Positions 1-6,045 of a DNA stretch of 8,178 bases are shown here, in pieces. Numbering within the stretch: the stretch's first letter is position 1; every line of letters starts with the position of its first letter. The DNA is from CAYMAX01 sp964388595 (GTDB lineage Bacteria; Bacteroidota; Bacteroidia; Bacteroidales; UBA932), in the NCBI GenBank assembly GCA_964388595.1, contig CAYMAX010000058.1, forward strand, positions 1 through 8,178. The letters run 5' to 3'. Both the position numbers and the translations under genes were made by a program. Under the pieces are notes generated by a model. It was not told the origin of the DNA. It did not search any database and worked only from the letters and a program-made list of their open reading frames with translations.

Positions 1-48
1 CGTGTCGATACGCTGATGCAAGTCCTTTACCTGTTCCAAAGTAACCAT
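1..48 (-). CDS. prfB: Probable peptide chain release factor 2, N-terminal 16 codons only
   Basis: Only the first 16 codons are visible; the gene continues past the left edge. The peptide is MVTLEQVKDLHQRIDT. It resembles the start of RF2, whose first helix carries a pattern like (I/V)xDLxxRxDxL; RF2 is the class I release factor that recognises UGA and UAA stops. The ATG lies 14 nt after the recX stop on the same strand, so it is probably the last visible gene of the rlmN-patatin-recX operon. There is no Shine-Dalgarno sequence. The programmed +1 frameshift found in many prfB genes, usually near codon 26, would fall just outside the window and cannot be judged. With so few residues another helical N-terminus is possible; the identity is an inference. 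Confidence 0.5.
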   Translation of the reverse strand, partial: MVTLEQVKDLHQRIDT

Positions 49-62
49 CTGCTGATAATATT

Positions 63-512
63 TTAATTAATTATTTCATTCAGTATCTTGCAACACTGAG
101 GATAATCATATCCCCTTCCCATCGCAAAACGTATTGTTTTCATCTTTCTTTTCTCAAGGTCAGTCTCTCTCTGCAGCGACCTCCATTTGTTGTGGATCAG
201 GTCTTTTAACTTCTCTCCTACCTTTTCGTCGTCCAACTGCAGCAGTGCTTTTTTTATGATATCATCGTCTATATGCTTCATCTTCAGGTAAAAAGCTATC
301 TTTTTGGAGCCCCAGCCCCCGAGCAAGAATTTATCTCGGACAAAAGCTTCTGCGAAACGATGGTCATCTATATATCTCTCATCTTTGAGTCTCTTCAATA
401 TAGCGGCCGATTCAGAAGGAGATACTCCTCTCTTTCTGAGTTTGTCCGCAATATCGTAACTGCAGTATTCGCGTCTGCTACATAGCGACATCAATCTGGA
501 GAGTTCGTCCAT
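63..512 (-). CDS. recX: Regulatory protein RecX
   Basis: 149-residue all-helical protein of the RecX family, cytoplasmic modulators that bind RecA filaments and limit their extension and activity. Three tandem three-helix units can be seen: about residues 5-55, with the typical stretch LKDERYIDDHRFAEAFVRDK; about 57-95, beginning GGWGSKKIAFYL, the expected Gly-rich turn followed by an amphipathic helix; and about 110-149, ending in GRGYDYPQCCKILNE. The length is slightly under the 166 residues of the E. coli protein and looks complete. The start ATG lies 3 nt after the TAG stop of the patatin gene and in the same frame, which suggests translational coupling. There is no Shine-Dalgarno sequence. 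Its partner recA is in this window but divergently transcribed about 3.5 kb away. Confidence 0.9.
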   Translation of the reverse strand: MDELSRLMSLCSRREYCSYDIADKLRKRGVSPSESAAILKRLKDERYIDDHRFAEAFVRDKFLLGGWGSKKIAFYLKMKHIDDDIIKKALLQLDDEKVGEKLKDLIHNKWRSLQRETDLEKRKMKTIRFAMGRGYDYPQCCKILNEIIN

Positions 513-515
513 CTG

Positions 516-2897
516 CTAAAAGTAATAGCCAATATTGACATAGAGACCCACTTTCTTGGAAAGATTTGACCAGTTGACGTTGAGAGAGAGAGGTCCTATG
601 GGTGAATCGTACAAATATTCCAGAGCCGCACCCCAGTAGTTGGAAGAATAACCTACAAGGTCATTTGTAAAAAATTGCTTTATGTCAAAAGAATTTCTGG
701 CATAGTTACAAATAGCTTTCAAATAGTGCTTTGAATGAACATTTACCCTAAAATCTACCCTTGCTATCGACAGGAAACCACCAAGAAGAAGTTGAGGATG
801 GTTGCTCCCCACAAAAGGCAATTGGTGCTCGTAAAATCTCCCGGGCATTGACCCTCCAATAAAGTTATATAATTCTATCGGCTCCGACGCTATGGGACCA
901 ATGAGTGTTCTGAAGTATAATTGCGGAATGATGGTAAGTTTCTCTTTGAACATAGAAAAGAATGATTCGAAATTGAGCTGCACTGTCCCATAATAATCGT
1001 CATAACCCGAAGTGAATGTCTTAAAAAACCACTCGCCTCGTAAAGAGAATCTTACCCCTTTGGTAGCAAAATATGCCTTATCGAGATTATCGAAGGCAAA
1101 TCTCCCGTACAACCTCATATAATCGGTGGTAAACTTTCCATTTGTAGAGTCAGTGACATTGGCAAGCATCCTGGTGAATTGAAAATGATCATAACGAACG
1201 CCCAAGGCAGTGCTTATGTATCTTGAATGCGATTCTGAGAAATTGACATCGACAGTGTGCCGATAATAGTGAGTATTGGCAAACATATTACCATCGTAGT
1301 AGAGAGTCATCTCCGATTTTCTGAACGTGTACCCTATATTAAATTTGGGGAATTTTCTCGAAGCGACAGTAAAGACTGCAGTAGCCCAGGGGTTGTAACT
1401 CAATCTTCCGGCAATGTTGAACCTTACACCTGTGAGCTTCTTCTCGTTGAACCCTACCTTCAAAAGAATAGCAGCGGTCTCTTCCGAATCGAACCTGAAT
1501 CCAAATCCGAAAACATGAGGTTCTGCAGGTTTAAATTTGACTGCAAGATGATAGGATGTAGTGTCTCTGGGATCCCTTTCAAGATAATAATTGATAGCCG
1601 AAAAACAATTGGTGCCATAAAAAAGGGCTATCGCTTTGTTGATATCGGCCCCTGTGAGATTTTTCTTATTCAACAATCCGGACTTACCGAGCAACCATCT
1701 TGAATCCTTCGGTTTGAGACCTTCCATAGCTACTGAGGCAATGGAGATAGTATCATTATCGAGATTTTTGGCAGGAGGTGCATTGAGATGTTTTTCACCT
1801 CTACCTGCTGCCACCAATTTATCTTTAAGTGCTACAAGTTCGTTTTCCTTGGCCATGGCAGCATTATACCCCCTCTGGATGAGAGTGTCTATACTTTTCT
1901 TATCGAAACTCATAGTACCATATCCTGTGATATCGGGATGAATATAGACATCGCAGAGCTTTTGATTGGCATCATTGTGACCCATGGTGACGATACCCAT
2001 CAACTGCCCCAAAAGTTCGGGGAGAGAATTGAGTTGACTTTGGTCAGTCTTAAGCCCGGTGGATACCTCGACGCCGATAATGATGTCTGCTCCCATCGCT
2101 TTACATACATCTGTGGGGAAATTATTGACCATACCTCCATCCACAAGCAGTTTGCCATTCATCTTCACAGGGGCAAAAACACCCGGTATGGCCATACTTG
2201 CCCTCATTGCCTCTGGGAACTTACCACTTCTCAGGACTACTTGCTGTCCTGTCACTACATCTGTAGCCACGCAGGCATAAGGAATGGGGAGTCTGTCGAA
2301 ACTGATGGAATCCTGATATCCCACACAGAGATTGTTGAAAAGGTTTAGAAGATTGTTTCCACTGATAAATCCGCTCGGGAGGGAGCTGATGAATGATTTG
2401 TCAGCGGAGGTATTTTGCTCGCGTAACTGTTTGCGATATGCCCTCTCCTTCTTTCTGGTCTCATTGTCCTCCGCCAGATTCTTCTTGAATGAAGCGGGTG
2501 TATTGAATGGAACTGTGAGAAGATAGGTACTCCTTCTTATCTTGTCTTCAGAGGAGATATCTGCTCTATTGACAGCATCACTCATATACACGGACCAGTC
2601 GAGATGACTGATAAGAGAGTCCATCTCTATGGGGGTATAGCCCAATGCATAGAGACCTCCTATTATAGAACCCATACTTGTACCTGCCACATAATCGACT
2701 GGAATGCCAATTTCTTCCAGGTATTTAAGAACGCCGATATGAGCAGACCCCTTGGCACCTCCTCCGGCAAGCACTACTCCCACTTTGGGGCGCTTGGATT
2801 TTCCTTTGTCACCGGCAGGAATATCTTCCGAGAGAGCCTGTAAGGATATCCCTGAAAAGAAAATAAATAAGAAGAAAATCTTCCAAAATTTTTTCAT
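516..2897 (-). CDS. Patatin-like phospholipase with POTRA and outer-membrane beta-barrel (type Vd-like)
   Basis: 793 residues. An N-terminal signal peptide (about 1-23, KK then a Phe/Ile-rich core, no lipobox Cys) is followed by a patatin domain (about 36-345). The catalytic parts are complete: oxyanion loop GGGAKG (45-50), nucleophile elbow GTSMG with Ser74, and the dyad aspartate Asp253 in DGGMVNNFP. A Lys/Arg/Glu-rich insertion (about 137-168) sits between the elbow and the rest. A single POTRA-like region follows (about 383-457), then a C-terminal barrel (about 460-793) of alternating aromatic strands ending in IGYYF, with the terminal Phe expected for BAM-dependent insertion. This is the architecture of PlpD of Pseudomonas and FplA of Fusobacterium (type Vd autotransporters), which are lipid hydrolases; by inference this one acts on phospholipids in or outside the outer membrane. 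Whether the patatin is exported to the surface or faces the periplasm cannot be told. It starts 17 nt after rlmN and ends 3 nt before recX. Confidence 0.9.
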   Translation of the reverse strand: MKKFWKIFFLFIFFSGISLQALSEDIPAGDKGKSKRPKVGVVLAGGGAKGSAHIGVLKYLEEIGIPVDYVAGTSMGSIIGGLYALGYTPIEMDSLISHLDWSVYMSDAVNRADISSEDKIRRSTYLLTVPFNTPASFKKNLAEDNETRKKERAYRKQLREQNTSADKSFISSLPSGFISGNNLLNLFNNLCVGYQDSISFDRLPIPYACVATDVVTGQQVVLRSGKFPEAMRASMAIPGVFAPVKMNGKLLVDGGMVNNFPTDVCKAMGADIIIGVEVSTGLKTDQSQLNSLPELLGQLMGIVTMGHNDANQKLCDVYIHPDITGYGTMSFDKKSIDTLIQRGYNAAMAKENELVALKDKLVAAGRGEKHLNAPPAKNLDNDTISIASVAMEGLKPKDSRWLLGKSGLLNKKNLTGADINKAIALFYGTNCFSAINYYLERDPRDTTSYHLAVKFKPAEPHVFGFGFRFDSEETAAILLKVGFNEKKLTGVRFNIAGRLSYNPWATAVFTVASRKFPKFNIGYTFRKSEMTLYYDGNMFANTHYYRHTVDVNFSESHSRYISTALGVRYDHFQFTRMLANVTDSTNGKFTTDYMRLYGRFAFDNLDKAYFATKGVRFSLRGEWFFKTFTSGYDDYYGTVQLNFESFFSMFKEKLTIIPQLYFRTLIGPIASEPIELYNFIGGSMPGRFYEHQLPFVGSNHPQLLLGGFLSIARVDFRVNVHSKHYLKAICNYARNSFDIKQFFTNDLVGYSSNYWGAALEYLYDSPIGPLSLNVNWSNLSKKVGLYVNIGYYF

Positions 2898-2914
2898 AAT
2901 GGTTATTTATAAGG

Positions 2915-3919
2915 TTATACTGTCTTATGGTGTTGACCGCTCAGCATACCGCAGGCTGCCAGAATATCTTCTCCGCGAGAAGCTCTGAGAGTGGTCAAAA
3001 TGCCTGCATCATTGAGTCTTTTCTTAAAATTATCTATTACAGGTCCGGGGGAAGGAGCGAGCTCCGAATCAGGTATGCGGTGAAATCTGATAAGATTGAC
3101 ACGGCATTCGATGCCTCTCAGCATCATGGCAAGTCTGTCTGCATGATGTTTGGTGTCATTGACTCCGCTAAACATGATATATTCGAAACTGACTCTGCGC
3201 TGTCCTGAGAAGTCATAATGTCTTATGAGGTCTATCGTCTCTTCGATGGGAAATGCTTTCTCCATCGGCATGAGAAGTGCCCTCTCTTCGGGATATGGAT
3301 TATGGAGGCTGATGGCGAGATGGCAAGAACATTCATCGAGAAAAGATTTGAGACCTGAAGCACCGATAGTCGAAACTGTTATCCTCTTGGGGCTCATGGC
3401 AAATCCCCAGGGGGCAGTGAGAATCTCTATAGCTTTCTTCACATTGGGCCAATTGTCAAGAGGCTCTCCCATACCCATAAAAACTATATTAGTCACATGG
3501 TCCTGCTCGTCGACATCGATAATTTGGGATATAATCTCTCCTGCAGAGAGTTGGCCGTGAAAGCCTGAACGACCTGTCATACAAAATTTACATCCCATCT
3601 TGCAGCCTATCTGAGATGACACGCACAGGGTACATCTCTCCTCTTCAGGTATCATCACAGTCTCTACACCTACAGGAAAAAGATATTTGCGTGTGCCGTC
3701 AACTGAAGAGACAGACTCAATATATATCTCTCTTCCTATTTGAAAATCTTTTTTAAGAAGTTCTCTACATTCTTTGGAGATGTTGGTCATCTCATCGATG
3801 GAGTGTACCTTCTTTTGGTAGAGCCATTGAGCTATCTGTTGGGCAGTAAAAGAGGGAAAACCATACTCGCGGCATAGAAATTTAAGGTCTTCGAGAGTAT
3901 TTCCGAGCAATCTTTTCAT
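2915..3919 (-). CDS. rlmN: Dual-specificity 23S rRNA A2503 / tRNA A37 C2-methyltransferase RlmN
   Basis: 334-residue radical-SAM enzyme. In this family it adds a methyl group to C2 of A2503 in the 23S rRNA peptidyl-transferase centre and of A37 in some tRNAs. The radical-SAM cluster motif CxxxCxxC is intact (Cys106, Cys110, Cys113). Both cysteines of the methyl-transfer mechanism are present: Cys99, seven residues before the cluster as in E. coli Cys118, and C-terminal Cys323 in AACGML, matching Cys355. The SAM-binding motif FMGMGEPLDN lies at 147-156. The N-terminal helical domain begins MKRLLGNTLEDLKFL, so the start needs no extension. It is shorter than the 384-residue E. coli enzyme but has all catalytic parts. 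Context and full N-domain favour RlmN over the Cfr resistance paralogue. It is the first gene of the minus-strand operon, with a promoter element immediately upstream. Confidence 0.95.
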   Translation of the reverse strand: MKRLLGNTLEDLKFLCREYGFPSFTAQQIAQWLYQKKVHSIDEMTNISKECRELLKKDFQIGREIYIESVSSVDGTRKYLFPVGVETVMIPEEERCTLCVSSQIGCKMGCKFCMTGRSGFHGQLSAGEIISQIIDVDEQDHVTNIVFMGMGEPLDNWPNVKKAIEILTAPWGFAMSPKRITVSTIGASGLKSFLDECSCHLAISLHNPYPEERALLMPMEKAFPIEETIDLIRHYDFSGQRRVSFEYIMFSGVNDTKHHADRLAMMLRGIECRVNLIRFHRIPDSELAPSPGPVIDNFKKRLNDAGILTTLRASRGEDILAACGMLSGQHHKTV

Positions 3920-3926
3920 AGAGTTT

Positions 3927-3934
3927 CAAAGGTA
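3927..3934 (-). promoter_or_regulatory. Predicted -7 promoter element for the rlmN operon
   Basis: TACCTTTG on the minus strand matches the Bacteroides -7 consensus TAnnTTTG exactly. No TTTG-like -33 element is seen at the usual distance (about 19-21 nt further upstream). Only seven bases (AAACTCT) lie between the element and the rlmN ATG, so a start site at the usual distance would give a leaderless or nearly leaderless transcript. The match is seen directly; its activity is inferred. Confidence 0.5.
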
Positions 3935-3978
3935 TAAATTTTATGCTTAATTTTTCATTATTTGTCTATTATTTAAGT

Positions 3979-3986
3979 TATATTTG
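3979..3986 (+). promoter_or_regulatory. Predicted -7 promoter element for recA-trpS
   Basis: TATATTTG matches the Bacteroidota -7 consensus TAnnTTTG exactly and lies 23 nt upstream of the recA ATG. A TTTG occurs at 3961-3964, but the 14-nt spacer is shorter than the usual roughly 20 nt; no better -33 element is visible, although a T-run lies at 3951-3955. The predicted transcript has an A-rich leader of about 15-20 nt without a Shine-Dalgarno sequence, typical of the phylum. Confidence 0.6.
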
Positions 3987-4009
3987 CAAGAACTTTAAAA
4001 AATAATATT

Positions 4010-5041
4010 ATGGCTAAAGAGATTGAAGAAAAAGATGGTTCGGGTACTAATTCAGCCAAACTAAAAGCATTACAGGCTACACTCGACAAGATTGAAAAAG
4101 ATTATGGCAAGGGAGCCATTATGAAAATGGGAGATGAGCCTGTCTGGGAAGTCTCGACGATTCCTTCCGGTTCTATCGCGCTTGACCACGCATTGGGGAT
4201 TGGGGGCTATCCGAGAGGAAGAGTTATTGAAATATATGGGCCGGAGTCAAGTGGTAAGACCACTTTGGCCATTCACGCCATAGCACAGGCACAGAAGCTT
4301 GGCGGCATAGCTGCAATTATTGACGCAGAGCACGCTTTTGACCGCACTTATGCAAAAAATCTCGGAGTTGACATCGAGACATTGTTGATTTCTCAGCCCG
4401 ATAATGGTGAGCAGGCTCTTGAAATAGCCGACAACCTCATCAGAAGCGGTGCCATTGATATCATCGTCATCGACTCAGTGGCAGCTCTTACCCCCAAGGC
4501 TGAGATAGAGGGAGAGATGGGAGATTCCAAGATGGGACTTCAGGCTCGTCTTATGAGCCAGGCTCTCAGAAAACTTACTGCCAACATAAGCAAGACCAAC
4601 ACCTGCTGTATTTTCATCAATCAGCTTCGTGAGAAGATTGGCATTATGTTTGGCAATCCTGAGACCACCACCGGTGGTAATGCTCTGAAGTTCTATGCCT
4701 CAGTACGTATAGATGTACGTAAGATTACTCAGTTGAAAGATGGCGAAGATGCCACAGGCAACCGTACACGTGCCAAGATTGTCAAGAATAAGATGGCTCC
4801 TCCATTCCGTAAGGCAGAGTTTGACATAGTCTTTGGCGAGGGTATATCGAGAATAGGCGAGATTATTGACCTCGGAGTAGATTATGATGTCATCAAGAAG
4901 AGCGGCTCCTGGTTTTCATATCAGGATTCCAAGCTTGCACAGGGTCGTGACGGAGTGAAAGCGCTGTTAAAAGACAATCCAGAGCTCGCTGATGAGATAG
5001 AGGCTAAAGTACGTGAAAAGCTCAAAGCTGTTAAAGACTAA
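4010..5041 (+). CDS. recA: Recombinase RecA
   Basis: 343-residue RecA, the ATP-dependent strand-exchange protein that forms filaments on single-stranded DNA in homologous recombination and repair. Visible landmarks in order: an N-terminal helix for subunit contact (about 17-33, ending in DYGKGAIMKMG), Walker A GPESSGKT (77-84), the catalytic glutamate in IIDAEHAF (Glu107), Walker B IIVIDSVAAL (151-160), DNA-binding loop L1 (about 165-176, EIEGEMGDSKMG), and loop L2 (about 204-222, with MFGNPETTTGGNA). All key residues are intact. The C-terminus ends VREKLKAVKD with mixed charges, so the strongly acidic tail of E. coli RecA is absent. It is the first gene of a two-gene plus-strand unit, with trpS 11 nt downstream, and is divergent from the operon holding recX. 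Confidence 0.98.
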   Translation: MAKEIEEKDGSGTNSAKLKALQATLDKIEKDYGKGAIMKMGDEPVWEVSTIPSGSIALDHALGIGGYPRGRVIEIYGPESSGKTTLAIHAIAQAQKLGGIAAIIDAEHAFDRTYAKNLGVDIETLLISQPDNGEQALEIADNLIRSGAIDIIVIDSVAALTPKAEIEGEMGDSKMGLQARLMSQALRKLTANISKTNTCCIFINQLREKIGIMFGNPETTTGGNALKFYASVRIDVRKITQLKDGEDATGNRTRAKIVKNKMAPPFRKAEFDIVFGEGISRIGEIIDLGVDYDVIKKSGSWFSYQDSKLAQGRDGVKALLKDNPELADEIEAKVREKLKAVKD

Positions 5042-5052
5042 TTCTAAGTAAG

Positions 5053-6042
5053 ATGGAAGTTGTTTTAAGTGGCATCAGATCTACAGGCCACCTGCACCTT
5101 GGCAATTACTTCGGTGCTCTCACTAATTTTGTGAAAATTCAGGAACAGTATAAATGTTTCTTCTTTATTGCCGATCTTCATTCTTTGACGACTCATCCAC
5201 ATCCGGATGACTTTCATTCATCTGTGAAGATTATACTTTCAGAGTATCTTGCCTCGGGACTTGATCCCGAGAAGTCATCACTTTTCGTACAAAGCGATGT
5301 TCCCGAAGTGTGCGAACTCTATGTCCTTCTCAATATGCTTGCCTACAAGGGCGAATTGGAGAGGACTGCCTCTTTTAAAGACAAAGTACGCCTCAACCCC
5401 AATAATGTAAATGCCGGACTGCTTACCTATCCTGTCCTTATGGCTTCTGACATTCTTATCCATCGCGCCAATTATGTCCCTGTCGGGAAAGACCAGGAGC
5501 AACATCTTGAGATAGCCCGCGTGTTGGCCAAAAGGTTTAACAACATGTATGGAGTAGAGCTTTTCCCTCAGGCTCAGGCATTTAATTTCGGAAAGAACCT
5601 TGTGAAAGTACCAGGTCTGGACGGAAGCGGCAAGATGGGCAAGAGTGAAGGCAACGGCATTTTCCTATATGACGATGAGAAGACTATCACCAAGAAAGTG
5701 ATGAGAGCCCTTACAGATTCAGGTCCCACAGCACCAGGAAGCACTCCCCCCCAATGTATTGGAAATCTGTTTATGCTGATGAGCCTGGTATCTGAACCTT
5801 CCACTCTTCAGTTCTTCAAGGATAGTTACGCCAACTGTTCCATTCGCTATGGTGACCTCAAGAAGCAACTCGCTCAGGATATCTGTAAAGTCACCCTCCC
5901 CATCAAAGAGAGGATTGATGCCATTTATAATGATGACGACTACCTGCATCGTGCTGTCAAGATAGGGACTGAGCGTGCTCGCGAGAGTGCTTCAGCCACT
6001 TTGGCTCTGGCCAAAAAGGCAGTTGGATTTAGGGTATTCTGA
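5053..6042 (+). CDS. trpS: Tryptophan--tRNA ligase
   Basis: 329-residue class Ic aminoacyl-tRNA synthetase that charges tRNA-Trp. The HIGH-type signature is TGHLHLGNYFGAL (residues 11-23, with HLGN at 15-18), and the KMSKS-type signature appears as KMGKS (194-198) after PGLDGSG. Between them lie the Rossmann-fold elements FFFIADLHSLT (37-46) and the tryptophan-site stretch including YPVLMASDILIHRA (126-139) and VGKDQEQHLE (144-153). Length equals the roughly 330 residues typical of bacterial TrpRS, and the protein looks complete. The ATG is 11 nt after the recA stop, so co-transcription with recA is very likely. No T-box or Trp leader is possible in that gap. The TGA stop abuts the dnaG stop on the other strand. 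Confidence 0.97.
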   Translation: MEVVLSGIRSTGHLHLGNYFGALTNFVKIQEQYKCFFFIADLHSLTTHPHPDDFHSSVKIILSEYLASGLDPEKSSLFVQSDVPEVCELYVLLNMLAYKGELERTASFKDKVRLNPNNVNAGLLTYPVLMASDILIHRANYVPVGKDQEQHLEIARVLAKRFNNMYGVELFPQAQAFNFGKNLVKVPGLDGSGKMGKSEGNGIFLYDDEKTITKKVMRALTDSGPTAPGSTPPQCIGNLFMLMSLVSEPSTLQFFKDSYANCSIRYGDLKKQLAQDICKVTLPIKERIDAIYNDDDYLHRAVKIGTERARESASATLALAKKAVGFRVF

Positions 6043-6045
6043 TCA
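6040..6045. other. Abutting convergent stop codons of trpS and dnaG (TGATCA)
   Basis: The trpS stop TGA (6040-6042, plus) is followed directly by the complement of the dnaG stop TGA (6043-6045, minus). The two genes therefore meet with zero intergenic bases, and the junction is the palindrome TGATCA. Any terminator for either gene must lie inside the coding sequence of the other. Confidence 0.95.

Larger units (their letters stand above)
3920..4009. promoter_or_regulatory. Divergent rlmN/recA intergenic control region
   Basis: This 90-bp, strongly AT-rich segment is the only sizeable space between genes in the window and must hold the promoters of both the rlmN-patatin-recX operon and the recA-trpS operon. 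Two TAnnTTTG elements occur, one on each strand, with 44 bp between them. No inverted repeat resembling an E. coli-type (CTGT-N8-ACAG) or Gram-positive-type SOS box was found by eye, so damage control of recA, if any, uses a signal I cannot recognise. Confidence 0.75.

Noticed and set aside
1257..2348. Overlapping plus-strand open frames of 101-186 codons opposite the patatin gene
   Set aside because: They lie antisense to a gene with clear catalytic motifs, show no recognisable domain and are explained by its codon bias.
2898..2914. Possible separate promoter or terminator between rlmN and the patatin gene
   Set aside because: Seventeen bases with no TAnnTTTG and no hairpin; co-transcription is simpler.
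3225..3560. Plus-strand open frame opposite rlmN
   Set aside because: It is antisense to the conserved radical-SAM region and has no family resemblance.
3935..3978. Search for an SOS/LexA operator between the two promoter elements
   Set aside because: No dyad like CTGT-N8-ACAG or GAAC-N4-GTTC was found; the AT-rich stretch has no clear symmetry.
6000..6015. Perfect 6-bp hairpin TTTGGC-TCTG-GCCAAA near the trpS end
   Set aside because: It is followed by A residues, not a T-run, on the plus strand, and the minus strand also lacks a T-run after it, so it does not look like an intrinsic terminator. It encodes ordinary TrpRS residues (LALAK).
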